A stretch of DNA of 64,000 nt from Rhynchopus sp. YZ270_cl-10. Taxonomy: Eukaryota; Euglenozoa; Diplonemea; Diplonemida; Diplonemidae. The DNA is taken from the NCBI GenBank assembly GCA_964035575.1, contig OZ037930.1:496001-560000 (forward strand), in the 5' to 3' direction. Made by a program: the position numbers and the translations under genes. This document shows positions 41,001-51,234 of the stretch, piece by piece; position 1 is the stretch's first letter; the number at the start of each line of letters is the position of its first letter. A model generated the notes under the pieces. It was given only the letters and a program-made list of their open reading frames with translations. It was not told the DNA's origin and did no database searches.

Positions 41001-42030
41001 GTCGTGGTGTTCGTGAGGTTGGGATTGTTCGTGTTGGAGTGCGTGGGACCTAAGAAGACAACATCGCCGTCAGAAGAGTACTCGTCGACATCATCGATTT
41101 CCATTGCTGCCTCGGGTTGCTCGGATGCTGCGTTGCGTCTCACTGGCACACATTGCTCCTCCTCCTCTTCTTCGGACGTTGAATCCACGTACTTAACAGC
41201 ACTCACCTGTGGAGCCATCATCACCACACGTTTCTTCACCTTCTTGCCTTGCGACACCTGGCTCTGCACAGACACGGCAGAGGCATCGCTGTCTCCCCCC
41301 TTCTCTGCTTCGTTCATGGCGAACTCATGCGCCTCCGCAACGATCGTCAGGATCGTCTTCCGCTTGCTCCCCTCCCTGTCGTCGTCCGCCAGTTTGGCGC
41401 GATCAAACTCCTTCAACCAGAGTTTGAGCACCTTGTTGGTGTCGTTCTGGTGGTTTTTAAACCCCCTCACCGTCCCCTCCGCCACAAGAAAAAGGTGAAG
41501 GGAAGCGAGCCGGGGTGTCGGACCATCGGGGATGGACTTGTACTTGCCTGAAGACCACAGGTCGTAGTGCGTATCCCCTTTGTTGGGTTCCACCACACGT
41601 ACCACAGGTGCCGCAACAGCTCCCTTCTTGAACATGGACACGATGGTGGGCTGTGCTTTGGAGGTCTTGGCAGTGGCAGGCATTTTTGCGGATGAGTTTG
41701 TTCAATTGTAGTTAGTCTGAGGAGGTGGCTTGTGTGGGTGGGTACAATGGGGTCCGCGCAGGTGAGGACTGAGGGAGTCTTGAGGGAACTCATTTTTTTT
41801 TTTGTTTTCAGTAAAGCTTCTTCTCTTTCAAACCACCCAAAAACCCAAAACCCAGGTTTTGTCTAACTTAGACAAAGCGTTTTTCAAAAAAAAAAAAATT
41901 GTCTAAGTTAAGGCCTAACTTAGACAGGTTGAGGACCCTGAGATTTCTCTGTTTTTTTTTTTTTTTTGAAAACCAGTTTTTGGAAAAACTGGTTTTGAAA
42001 ACCAGTTTTTTTAACCACCCTAATACCCTG
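38013..42030 (-). mobile_element. hAT DNA transposon, complete with terminal inverted repeats
   Basis: The ends are CAGGGTATTAGGGTG (38013) and its inverse (ending 42030), with further similarity just inside (AACTGGTTTT motifs on both sides). Deeper in, AGATTTCTCAGGGTCCTCAA (38562) is repeated inverted near 41930, with GTCTAAGTTA motifs beside both. The flanks share ATTCATC (38006-38012 and 42031-42037), a 7-bp match where hAT usually duplicates 8. The single long ORF is a hAT transposase. The 4018-bp element looks complete and its ORF is open. Confidence 0.9.
38837..41683 (-). CDS. hAT transposase with BED-like zinc finger
   Basis: This 948-aa protein has a disordered acidic N-terminus, then a zinc-finger-like motif at about residue 274 (FKCLYCGAFSHAKTKLARDL, then HAGDPKHQRL). 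An RNase-H-like catalytic region includes GLSGDCSRDVSKKEQ, GCSFDGASAM and WCYAHSLALC, matching the ZMYM/ZNF862-like branch of hAT proteins. The C-terminal hATC dimerisation domain is at about 850-905 (SIPVTSVEDERCFNGMKYVK then NSYRNKLLDSSLLCILM). It cuts and rejoins the element at its inverted repeats. The ATG at 41683 is the first in frame and lies 350 bp inside the right end. Confidence 0.88.
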   Translation of the reverse strand: MPATAKTSKAQPTIVSMFKKGAVAAPVVRVVEPNKGDTHYDLWSSGKYKSIPDGPTPRLASLHLFLVAEGTVRGFKNHQNDTNKVLKLWLKEFDRAKLADDDREGSKRKTILTIVAEAHEFAMNEAEKGGDSDASAVSVQSQVSQGKKVKKRVVMMAPQVSAVKYVDSTSEEEEEEQCVPVRRNAASEQPEAAMEIDDVDEYSSDGDVVFLGPTHSNTNNPNLTNTTTAPANTDSTNTLKRKREAQEKGCMGLRESTVQGHLNRFSPWLVVGEDKFKCLYCGAFSHAKTKLARDLPAHAGDPKHQRLVKAAALQASNGTVLHTLHANSDKEVEFNQKMLKICIEVIVFLARKGVGHSNLEEFLSFFADKLECTDMEAYLRQQIRYLSCGAVLEIMSCITEVLTEDLLKQVKASRFWGLSGDCSRDVSKKEQLVFVVRYMVGATPVEKLIMMGELKDQTGAGYASLLTKWIDQLGLDYGKMSGCSFDGASAMRSSNKGCQQQIRADINPGALFTWCYAHSLALCGPEAAAEGKSPEITRFFDGLRWVWVFFSGSKIKLDTLEEMLEELRDLCEYCDILIAKPGDTRWLTNGRCCSTVRKEYPAVHSALCKLGEAGDVEAPFIAQHIKEPGFFATLSFMTVVLDELNVLSTSLQSRNTNLLTVCSHIDKCVASLSLLETNPNMFPFYPEWVPRYNQCHGTKLSRRNFAIHHDTVCKPYLKELLKCLSERFVNMDIVRCFSVFDIRNLPANADGLAIYGNTEVKKLIEEFTELHTLEYKKYDVVGEKTRGRPEYSKTEHTVISCTQTTPLLSVDTTPFVEESPELNSLETKKAVAVKEWRILVDVLSKRTTTKDTSDLIATFLTSSAGDAYPIMRDLVLLGLSIPVTSVEDERCFNGMKYVKNSYRNKLLDSSLLCILMCKQAETNENKFTPDQIQRIFEAFKRKKVRVSV

Positions 42031-42037
42031 ATTCATC

Positions 42038-43230
42038 AGTCATTTGTGTTTTTGTGCATGTGTGTTATTGCTACTCGTGGGTGGCAATTTATTTTAAGTC
42101 GTTGCTAAGTCACCTTGAAAAGGGAATCACATTCGTGTTCACATATTGAGACATATTAAAAGTTGGGAGAGAGGTAAAGACAAAGAAGGAACGTCTGATG
42201 TGCATTGTTTTGGGTGAGGTAAGAGAACGGGGGAGAGAGAGAGAGAGACCTCATTTCTATTTTGTGTAAATCAAAAGAGAAAAAACTTCAGAAATATGAG
42301 TTTAAAAAAAAATGCACAGAGACCATGACTACATGAACAGGGCCTCTTGGTTAAAAAAAATTCGCTGAATGTATTGAGAAACAAGTAATTGCTATCGGAA
42401 AAAAAACGGGGTGTGATGTGGAACTCCATCCTGTAGAAATAATCTACAACACGCCCAGCATTCTGCTCTTCTGCAGGTATGCTAACGCTCTTCGTACGCT
42501 GCCAGACCCACTGGGACGCCAGCATCTGAAACGTTAAAGAAGGGGGGCTGCCCTCTTCGTCCAGCACCATCTGCTCGATAGCGTTGTTGGACGTCGGCTC
42601 GGCAGGCTCGGCGTGGTCCAGCTCGTTTTTGTCCACAGGCTCCCCACATTGTCGTCGTCGTTGGAGCAGTGCGGAAGGAACACAGAATGCACAGACTACA
42701 ACACGTCGATCACACCAGGCGCATCAGCACCTCCAGCAAATCGCCAGGATGCTACGGTGGTTTCGAAAATCGCGCGGGGTTTTCCACAACACACCCCGCA
42801 TTTTTCTTAGCAATTACTTGTCCTTGTTGTTATTGTTGTTTTCAACCACCTTCCTTCAACCCTTGTAGGATCATTGTAATTTTTTTCGCGAAAACATGAA
42901 ATTACACATTTCAAGAGAACAAATTAAAAAGGGTCCTTATTTGCATTTTTGGGATCCGCCCGTGCAGTGGTGGGGTCAATCTCGAAAATTGGACAATTTT
43001 TTGACCACTTAAATTTTGAGAAATATGAGCCCGGTTCCTAAAACGTGGGGCCCATTTTTGGCTAAAATTTTCCTCAAAATCTGGTTTTGTAAAATTGACC
43101 CTTTACTCCCCCCCCACATCGATTTCAATACTATACCTTACTTCACCTACGGTTGCCCTTACAGGGGGGGTGAAGGAAGGTAAGTTGAAAAAAGTTGAGG
43201 GGAAACGAAGTCCTGCTCAATAGTCCTAAA
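42038..43230. other. Stretch with no confident gene
   Basis: A minus frame at 42271-42640 reads DEEGSPPSLTFQMLASQWVW and QRTKSVSIPAEEQNAGRVVD, then degenerates into poly-Phe/Lys. It lacks an ATG and resembles no family I know; it may be a gene remnant. A weak LINE-tail-like piece (GGTGACTTAGC on the minus strand) lies near 42103. The rest is A/T-rich. Confidence 0.3.
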
Positions 43231-45892
43231 CTAAAAGAAGATGTCCACCACCGGGGCGCCAACTTCCTTCTGTCTCCGTCGTTTCCCTTCGTCGGTATAA
43301 AACGCGAGACAGACCATCTTTGGCGCGCCGTGACAGCGGCAGTAGCCGGCTCGTTCTCGCTCTTCTTTTTCGCTGGTGAGGAGTTTTTGGGTGATGCCGC
43401 CCATATTAGCTTTACGCATTTCGAGACGCCTGCGGTACCAGGCTTGGACACGACGGGCAGCTCGGGTATATCTCCTGAACAACGCCAGCCGCGCGAGGAA
43501 GTACTGCATCCGCGTCTGCTCGACAACGGTCTTCAGCTTCCGGAACTGCCGCGCGATGTAGGAGTTCCCGTTTCTGTCGACAATCTGCTTGCGCAAATCC
43601 CGCAGCTGCTGCTTCTGCCCCCTCTCCTCCACAGCCCGCTGGCAGAACCCCTCTAGGGCCCTGTAGTAATACAACATGCCCTGCAGCTTCGCGCTTTTAC
43701 GTATATCGAAGAGACAGAGCCCGACACGCATTTCGCCCGACACCTTCGCGAGCGCGACACCCCACACCTCAAGAACCGGGCCGGTGGGGATGGTGGTGGT
43801 GGAGTCTGCAAGACAGATCTCACTAGAGAGCAGGACCTCTAAGCGCTGCCGTGCGGTTCTCTCCGCATTGTAGTGTGCGAGCAGCACGAAACGGCGGTAG
43901 TACGTCTTCATGAGGCCTAGCCCCATCTCTCGGGTGCGTGTCACGCAGCGTTGTTTGAGGGCCTTTACCCGCTTTCCCCTAACCATGTGCATATAGAGAA
44001 GCCGGTAACGGTGCTTGATGGTATTAAACGAAGAGTACCGAAAGGCAAGACGCATGCCCAGGATGCAGTGGAAGCGGCGCCAGGAGCGTTGTAGGAGGCC
44101 CATCTGGCGTGAGGCGTTGATGTGGCTGAGTTTGCTTAGTACAGCGCGGTTGCGGTGGACAGTGGGGATGACCTGAGACGAGAAGAAAAAAAAGTTTGAT
44201 TTGAAAAAAAACCCCTCCTTGGGTGGACCGCATCTATTTCGAGGTTTGGCATCTGATAAAAAGGAAAAAAGATGAACTTAAGCCTGCTTAGCCACCTTGG
44301 GGAAAAAGAGTAGTTGAAACGTGCTAAAATGCATCTCAGTCAAAAAAAAATGGAAGATGCAGGAGAAAGAAGTGAGTGACTGTGCATATCGTACACACCT
44401 TCCCTGCCCACTGCATGAAGTACCCTCGAACCAGCTTATCTACCATCATATCACGAAGCTGCTGTAGCCCTATCTGCACCGTCTTATCCGCTACGTTCCT
44501 CTCCACCCTCATCTTCCAAAGAAAGCCCTGCAAATTCGAGAGAAAGGCTGATGCCTCCACTTTACTGGCTGCTGCTGCTGACAACATATGTCTCCCATAA
44601 TATCGTTGAGCCTGTACAGTAGGTGAACGGGTGTAACCTTGCTTGGGACTCCCCTCCCCCTTCTTCTTCTCCTTCTCCACAAAGACTTCCCCCTGCGGGG
44701 AAGCCTGACACCGTTGTGGTGGCGGTGTTGGAGTTGCCCCAGGGGTTACCCCGCGCTCCCTCCCCAACCTTTTCCGTAACATTGCACGCTTCTTCACTAC
44801 ACCGTCCTGATGCGGGGATCGCACAACCTCTTCTGGAGAAATCGATCTTGGTGGTGATTTCTGAGCTCTTCTCTTTTTGGTTTCAATTTCGTACCCTACT
44901 GAGATTCCTAACATATACTCTAACATTAAGGTTATATGAGGAAATCGAAGGGGGACTCCAAGCGGGGGAGGTGATGTGGTAATGATTTTTGGGCGGGTAG
45001 ACTGTTTTAAGGCTTCTTCTTTGGTGAGGGTAGCTTCGTAGAGCATTTGAAGGCCTAGACGTCGTTGGGAGGAGATTTGGATGGCTTCTTTTAGGAGAAT
45101 TTGCTCTTGAAGTTCTATAGTAATGTTGGAAAGGGAGGGTGGATCCCATGCTTTGAGATCTTCGCAGTCGGAGGTAGAGTGGAGGGTGGAGGCTTTGGGG
45201 AGATATGCTGAATCTGGTTTGTGTCTTCGATGCCTTCTGTCACGAAAAAGCCACCAACATTCGAGTTTACAAAAATACCGTCTCAACAACCCCCGGACCA
45301 ACCCCTGCCGCATCCCCGCCACCTTCCGCAGCACCTTCCTCCTCCTCCGATACGCCTGCTCCACCAACGACCCCACCTCCCCCGGAATATGCTGGGTCTT
45401 TCTCTTCCCCTTTGCAATTTCCTTCCCTATTTCGTATACCCGATCGGTCTCTCCTTTCGCATCGCACACCATATTATGCGGATTAACCTTTGGCCCATAA
45501 GACTGCCGGCAGGAATGCTTCCCTTGGTACAAAAACATATCCTTTAGGGTAATTGAAGCAATAGTAGAGGGGGTTGGTGATGGTGATGGGGTGTGTTTAG
45601 GCCGTCGTTTGGCTTTGGTACGCGGTGGAGGTGGTGTAGGAGAAGGGTTGGGGGGAGGGGTGGCAGAAGACCTTTTGCGGAAGATGTGCTCTGACTGCTG
45701 TGGGTATGCGGTTTTTGAGGTGGATTTGTTCCGTTCGGTGGTAGGTGGGGTAGGATGTGGGTGTGGTGGTGGTGGTGTTGGTGGTGGTACCGTAGCAGCC
45801 CTGTCGGGCACCACGCCACCGCTGCGTCCCTCCATCAGATCGAGAACCCGAGCCGCGCTGTTTCGCGCGCTCACCTCATATAGGGTGATCAT
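43231..45892 (-). CDS. Sfi1-like helical-repeat protein, two exons
   Basis: Exons 45892-44399 and 44172-43231 give 811 aa. The N-terminal third is Pro/Ser/Thr-rich (PPPTPPPPHPHPTPPTTE). The rest repeats a short amphipathic motif with aromatics and basic residues: LLRRYFCKLECWWLF, LVRGYFMQWAGK, LLQRSWRRFHCIL, LMKTYYRRFVLLAHY, MLYYYRALEGFCQ, YFLARLALFRRYTR, VQAWYRRRLE. This resembles Sfi1 or IQ-like repeats that bind centrin or calmodulin, so a basal-body or cytoskeletal role is possible. The intron joins QWAGK to VIPTVHRN in phase 0. The ATG at 45892 follows an acceptor (CTTGACAG) by 36 nt; the frame upstream lacks an ATG. Confidence 0.7.
44173..44398 (-). other. Intron (226 nt) of the Sfi1-like gene, holding a LINE-tail relic
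   Basis: Donor GTGTGTAC at 44398, acceptor TTCTCGTCTCAG ending at 44173. Minus-strand GGTGGCTAAGCAGGCTTAAG near 44278-44298 is a shortened LINE-tail hairpin (loop deleted, stem halves kept). Confidence 0.8.
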
Positions 45893-47224
45893 TTTCTTTT
45901 GGGGGAGTGTGTATGTGGTGTTCCCCTCTGTCAAGGTGTTGGAAAATTATTGGGGGGGTTGGGGGTGGGGGAGGAGGGGGGGAGGAAAAAGATGCCAGAG
46001 GAGCGTTCTAGAAAACTCAAAGTGGTGTTGTGAGGAGCGGTGTTTTTTTTGAGGATGAAACAGTGGATATCGAACGAGAATTTGCTAGTCAAAAGGCTAT
46101 AGTATTGCCCGTCCCTGACTCATGCGTCATGTGCAGAAGGAAAAAGAAGTTGCAAACGTACGAAGATACAGTGTGCCCCATGTCACGCCCCTGCATCAAT
46201 CAGCACCTGCACCACGTCTGTGTGCTCTTTCTGTGCCGCCCAGTGCAACGCAGTCTCGCCATGGGCATCTCGGTGATTCACTTCAACCCCTGGCAAGCCC
46301 ACAAGATAGCGCACAATCTCTGTTTGTCCAAAATACGCCGCAACGTGAAGACTCGTGTATCCTTCGTTGTCTGTGGCACGCACATTCGCACCTGCTTCAA
46401 CCAACATCTTCACAACAGCAAGTACTCCTGCTTCACCTGCCCTGTGCAGAGCAGAACGTCCCTTGTTGCCCTTTGACTCGATGTCTGCCCCCGCATCAAT
46501 CAACACCTTCGCCACGCCTGGGTGCTCTTTGTGCACTGCTAAGATCAATGCACTGTTTCGTTCGGCATCTCGATGATCCACATCAACCCCCTTCAAGCCC
46601 ACAAGGTAGCCTACAGTCTCAGGGTCGCCAAAATACGCAGCAAGGGTAAGACACGCGCTTCCTTCGTTGTCTGTGGCACGCACATCCGCACCGGCTTCAA
46701 CCAACATCTTCGCAGCATCGTGTTTTCCAGAAGCGCAAGCAGAGTGCAGAGGGGAACGTCCGTCGTTGTTCTTTGATTCGATGTCAGCCCCTGCATCAAG
46801 CAGCACCTGCACCACGTCTGGGTGATGATTCGCCGCCAAGTGCAATGCAGTCTCGTTATGGATATCTCGGTGATTCACTTCAACCTCTGGCAAGCCCACA
46901 AGATAGCGCACAGTCTCAGTCTGTCCAAAATGCACCGCAACGTGAAGACTCGTGTATCCATCCTCGTCTGCGGTACGCACATCCGCACCTGCCTGAACCA
47001 ACATCTTCACAACATCGAGCAATCCTCCTTCACTAGCATTGTACAGAGCAGAACACTCCTCGCCGTTCTTTGTCTCGATGTCTGCCCCTGCATCAATCAG
47101 CACCTGCATCATTTCTGTGCCATTTTTGTAACACTGCATCGCCAAGTGCAACGCAGCGCAGTAGCCATTTCGGTGATTCACTTCAACCTCTGGCAAGCCC
47201 ACAAGATAGCGCACCGTCTCTATA

Positions 47225-48625
47225 CAGTGTGACACAGAATTAATGGCCGATGAAGACATTTTATAAAAAAACGGCAAATTTTGACAAGGACATATTCAAA
47301 ACACCCCCAAAACATAAAATATTTACGCCCAGGAACACAATAAAAGCAAAAATATAATGGTTAAGGGTAAAGTGAACACTGAGGCCACGAGGGAAGGGTT
47401 GCGCCTACAGGCAGCGTCGCTAGTCGTTGTTGGCGGTAAGAGCCATGATGAGGTGGCGGAGTTGCTGAACGTTGCGAAGAGGAGTTTGGGTAGGTGGGTG
47501 AAGGAGTACCGCGCTGGAGAGCGGAATTTTTCGGACAAGCCAGGGAGGGGACGCAAGAGATCGGCCACCACCGACACCGTTAAGAATAGGGTGGTTAGAC
47601 ACATGCGGGGCAAGCGGTTTCAGTCTTGCAGGAAAGTAGCGTCGCGACTACAGATTTCGAGGGAGAGTGTCCGCAGGTGCCTGAAGGAGAAGGGGCTGAA
47701 GCCCGTTCAAACGAAGAGCAAACCAAAGCTCTCGGAAAAGAACATCACTGCCCGGATAGAGTTTGCTGAAACGCATCGAAACACCGACTGGTCAAAGGTG
47801 ATGTTCACCGATGAAAAAGACTTTTGGCTTTTTTCTCGGGTGAGCAAGAAGAACGATGTTGTCTGGGTTGCAGATGGTGATGAGCCGCCCCCAACCGTTG
47901 ATAAGGTCAGGCTACGCAGAAGGTTCGTCTGGGGAGGAATCACCACCAGAGGTAAGACGAAGCTCTATTTCTATGACGGTGCTATCAATGCAGAGAAGTA
48001 CCGTACGCTCGTCTTACAGAAAGCGCTCAAAGAAATAAAAGAACTCCTGCCTGACAGTAGCTACACGTTTCAGCAGGATGGGGCACCCTGCCACACTGCG
48101 AACGTTACTCAAGCATTCCTCTCCTCCCAACCTTTCTCGTTCCTCCCTAAAGCTGACTGGCCAGGCAACTCCCCTGATCTCAATCCTATTGAGAACCTGT
48201 GGGCCAAGCTGCAGACTGCAGTCAACGAACGGGAGCCCAAAGACGTGTCAGCACTTAAACGTGCCATCAACAAGGAATGGTCCAAGATGGACAATAGCTT
48301 CGTTGCACGTTACATCATGTCAATGCCACGACGCCTAGACGCAGTTCGCAATTCCAACGGAATGCACACAAAATACTAATGCATGCTCTATTTATTTTTG
48401 TGCACCCACTCGTTTGTACTGCTACACTGTATTTTTTTTTTTTACACATACACCCTTTTTTACCAAAAAGGGATATTTCCATGTTAATATTTTCCCCACA
48501 CACACACTTTTCATACACGGCCAGTTGAAAATGCAATGAAATGAGTCAAATTTTGCCTATTTTTTAGAATAATATAACAATTTTTACAAAATGTCGTCAT
48601 CGGCCATTAATTCTGTGTCACACTG
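47225..48625 (+). mobile_element. Tc1/mariner transposon, 1401 bp, with TA duplication
   Basis: Terminal inverted repeats begin CAGTGTGACACAGAATTAAT on both ends and match for about 43 bp with two mismatches. TA flanks both sides (47223-47224 and 48626-48627). The transposase ORF is open and the ends intact, so this is a recent, possibly active copy. It is the only plus-strand coding unit I accept here. Confidence 0.95.
47357..48379 (+). CDS. Tc1/mariner transposase (DD37E by count)
   Basis: The 340-aa protein starts with two helix-turn-helix regions (SHDEVAELLNVAKRSLGRWV and CRKVASRLQISRESVRRCLK) linked by a basic GRGRKR hook. The catalytic triad is Asp in MFTDEKDFWLF, Asp in FQQDGAPCHTA and Glu in SPDLNPIENLW. 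I count 37 residues between the last two, a DD37E spacing unlike DD34E of Tc1 and DD34D of mariner. It cuts at the inverted repeats and inserts at TA. No stop or frameshift is seen. Confidence 0.95.
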   Translation: MVKGKVNTEATREGLRLQAASLVVVGGKSHDEVAELLNVAKRSLGRWVKEYRAGERNFSDKPGRGRKRSATTDTVKNRVVRHMRGKRFQSCRKVASRLQISRESVRRCLKEKGLKPVQTKSKPKLSEKNITARIEFAETHRNTDWSKVMFTDEKDFWLFSRVSKKNDVVWVADGDEPPPTVDKVRLRRRFVWGGITTRGKTKLYFYDGAINAEKYRTLVLQKALKEIKELLPDSSYTFQQDGAPCHTANVTQAFLSSQPFSFLPKADWPGNSPDLNPIENLWAKLQTAVNEREPKDVSALKRAINKEWSKMDNSFVARYIMSMPRRLDAVRNSNGMHTKY

Positions 48626-49911
48626 TATGTCCACTGTCTGCCGCGAGGGTAAGACACGTGTCTCCGTTGTTGTCGGAGGAACGAACATTCGCACCTGCTC
48701 GAACAAGCATCTTCACAACATCGAGTGCTCCTCCTTCACTAGCCCAGTGGAGAGGAGAACGCCCGTCGTTGTTCTTTATGTCGATGTCTGCCCCTGCATC
48801 AAGCAGCACCTGCACCATGTCTGTATACTCTTTCTCTGCCGCCCAGTGCAACGCAGTCTCATTGTAGTTGTCTCGGTGATTCACTTCAACCCCTGGCAAG
48901 CCCACAAGATAGCGCACAGTCTCAGTCTGTCCAAAATACGCAGCAAGGGTGAAACACGTGTCTGCGTTGTTGTCTGTGGCGCGCACATCCGCACCTGCTT
49001 CAACCAAGGTCTTCATAACATCGAGTGCTCCTTCTTCACTAGCCCAGTGTAGAGGAGAACGCCCGTCGCTGTCCTTTGTGTAGATATCTGCCCCTGCTTC
49101 AACCAAGACCTTCACCACGTCTGTGTGCTCTCTGCCCACCGCTGCTTCCAATGCCTTGTTTCGTTCGGTAACTTCGACCTCTGGCAATCCCACAAGATAG
49201 CGCACAGTCTCGGTGTGTCCACGTCCCGCCGCGATGCTAAGACATCCGAATTCACTACTATGATACATACCACGCACACCCGCACCTGCTTCAACCAACA
49301 TCTTCACCACAGCTAGCGATCCTGAAGTGCAAGCAAAGTAAATAGGCAAAAGCCCGCATTCGCTTTTTGTCTTTAAGTCTGCCCCTGCATCAATCAAGAC
49401 GCGACACACTGCAGGGTCCGCCCACATGGCCGGATCGTCGCGACCTTCGCCACGCGGGACAAACGCCACGTTATTGCAGACTGACTTCCAATGCTGCAAG
49501 AGGACTTCCATGCACGAATGCACCGTCGGCGCACCGTCGTGTCTGTGGACGCACTCACTCAGCAAGATCCCAAAGCCCACCTGCGTTGTCTCAACATACG
49601 GAAGAAGCAGTGCGAGGCATTCACCGTGGTTCCCTTTGCATGCCTCGTGCACTGCATCGAAGGACACTCTTTGGCTGTCTGTGTCTGAGGTCAACTTCGC
49701 AACCACCGCCCGCACGACAGCTGCGTCACCGCTCCCCGCAGCCTCCACCAGAACCTCATCTGTCGACATCTTTCTCCGTCTCTTTGCCTTCTCCTCCTCC
49801 TCCTCCCCCTCCTCTGATCGCTTCTTCTTCATATATTTTCTGTGTATTTTGCTGTATCAATGTTGTTTTTTATTTCATATTGTAAAAACAAATCACCCCC
49901 CCTTTTTTTTT

Positions 49912-50853
49912 TCATCCTAGCTTTCCAAGAATATTCCAAGAGAGGATCCCCATCAAAAGACCATCAAACGGGAGAAAGCGTGAGCGCCCTACTAGCGGCG
50001 ACGACTCTTCATTCCGCTCGAGGAGCAGACTCAACACAGAGAGATAGGCGTTGCCGTAGTGCGCCATCAACACAAAGAGCGTGTCCCCTGCATGCACGAT
50101 CGGGGTGGCTACACTTATATCAGGCAACCACGGTCCAAGCCGCATCGAAACCCATGCCGGCACCACATCCTTCAACCTCGGTTTTACCGCATAACCTACT
50201 AACCTACTCAACAACAACGAGCCCAATCCTTTAAAATACCCCCACACACCTGCCTCTGAAAACGGACGAAGCCAGTACAATATGTCATACTCTGCAGCCG
50301 CCGCAGCGCGCGCACCGCACACACGAAACGGACATCCTACCACATCTGTAAGCAACGACGTCAAAGTGTATGCAGCTCCCACAATAACCCGCCTATCTCT
50401 GTCGCTGACGTGCTCCCAACCCCCTTCGGGGGACAGCAAATCCACCACAAAATCGAATGCAAGCTGTTTTGAGTAGAGCGCAGCAACCCTCCCAGCAAAG
50501 GTCATTTCAACACCCTGCCATAACCCAAGAAAACGGTTGGTAGAGAGCGCAATGGAGAAGGCTTCGAATAGGCTGCAGCCCCTATACTGCTGGATGCATT
50601 TCAATCGAATGAGGGGTTGAGACAGAAGTGCAAGAGTCAGCGATCCTCTCAGGATGGTTACAGTAGAGAGGAGAGACCGTTCGGGTGGCGCAGACTCTCC
50701 GGGTTGCTGTTGTTCGTGTCGCGCCAAGCGTGCGTGAGCATCCTCCAAACTCCCTGCGTCTCTCAATACATGAATCAAAACGCTATCAGGCTGAGCAAAA
50801 TCTCGCCGTAATATCGCAAGCTCCTCGACATCCACTTCCCCGTCACTATCCAT
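49912..50853 (-). CDS. Degenerate mitochondrial-carrier-like membrane protein
   Basis: This 313-aa protein has three repeats with an SLC25-like pattern: Pro and basic residues after a hydrophobic helix (LLSQPLIRLKCIQQYRG), a following GLWQGVEMTFAGRVAALY; then DVVGCPFRVCGARAA and GYFKGLGSLLLSRLVGYAV; and a weaker third. The canonical PX(D/E)XX(K/R) signature is eroded, as in MTCH-type outer-membrane or otherwise non-transporting carriers. Length fits the family (about 300 aa). I start at ATG 50853 (MDSDGEVDVEELAILRRDFA) because the acceptor CCTCTATAG ends 26 nt upstream. Confidence 0.55.
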   Translation of the reverse strand: MDSDGEVDVEELAILRRDFAQPDSVLIHVLRDAGSLEDAHARLARHEQQQPGESAPPERSLLSTVTILRGSLTLALLSQPLIRLKCIQQYRGCSLFEAFSIALSTNRFLGLWQGVEMTFAGRVAALYSKQLAFDFVVDLLSPEGGWEHVSDRDRRVIVGAAYTLTSLLTDVVGCPFRVCGARAAAAAEYDILYWLRPFSEAGVWGYFKGLGSLLLSRLVGYAVKPRLKDVVPAWVSMRLGPWLPDISVATPIVHAGDTLFVLMAHYGNAYLSVLSLLLERNEESSPLVGRSRFLPFDGLLMGILSWNILGKLG

Positions 50854-50913
50854 TGGTCTCCCCCTAAGCAGTGTGTTTCTATAGAGGGTTAAAAGGAAGA
50901 AACAGAGGTGCAA

Positions 50914-51234
50914 GGAGAAGAAGAAGTAGAGGAAGAGGAAGAGGATTTTGCAAAATTAGATTTTTTTGTTGGGGGGGGGAAGAAAAAAAGGGGGGGAAAC
51001 AGTCTTCCAAATTGAGTTCTAAAAAATGGGGTGTGTTTTGGTGAAAGGGGGGGTCCCCGCAACTGTTCCTGTGGGCGTGGGGTGTGTGTGCGGGGTATTT
51101 GAGTCATCGACGAAACGCGCAGTGCGGCGAAAAACCAAAACTGTAGGAGTGGGAGAAAAAAAGTTGACTTGAAATACAACAGCCTGCTCGTGACAGTGTA
51201 CTTCAAGTCAACCAGCACAATTCCCGAGTCGCTA
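50914..51234. other. Intergenic stretch with an R-family repeat
   Basis: Purine-rich strand runs lie at 50930-51000. An R-family copy (minus) lies at 51163-51205, ending in TATTTCAAGTCAAC. 51215-51234 (CACAATTCCCGAGTCGCTA) is matched by 60875-60893 downstream of another R copy. Confidence 0.6.

Larger units (their letters stand above)
46183..49832 (-). pseudogene. Ankyrin-repeat gene interrupted by a Tc1/mariner element
   Basis: The gene runs from ATG 49832 to 48628 and resumes at 47222 down to the stop at 46183. Removing the element and one copy of the TA duplication gives 749 codons in frame, reading SGHIETVRYLVGLP across the join, a normal ankyrin repeat. With the element in place translation stops four codons into the inverted repeat region (SGHTV). 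The N-terminus is charged (KKKRSEEGEEEEEKAKRRRK), followed by a non-ankyrin region and then ankyrins of the same style as 22723-25071. The last repeat ends abruptly at DAGA, so the 3' end may also be shortened. Acceptor-like AG sites lie 7 and 19 nt upstream. Confidence 0.88.

Noticed and set aside
42271-42640. Small host gene
   Set aside because: No ATG in frame, low-complexity C-terminus and no family resemblance; kept only as a possible remnant.
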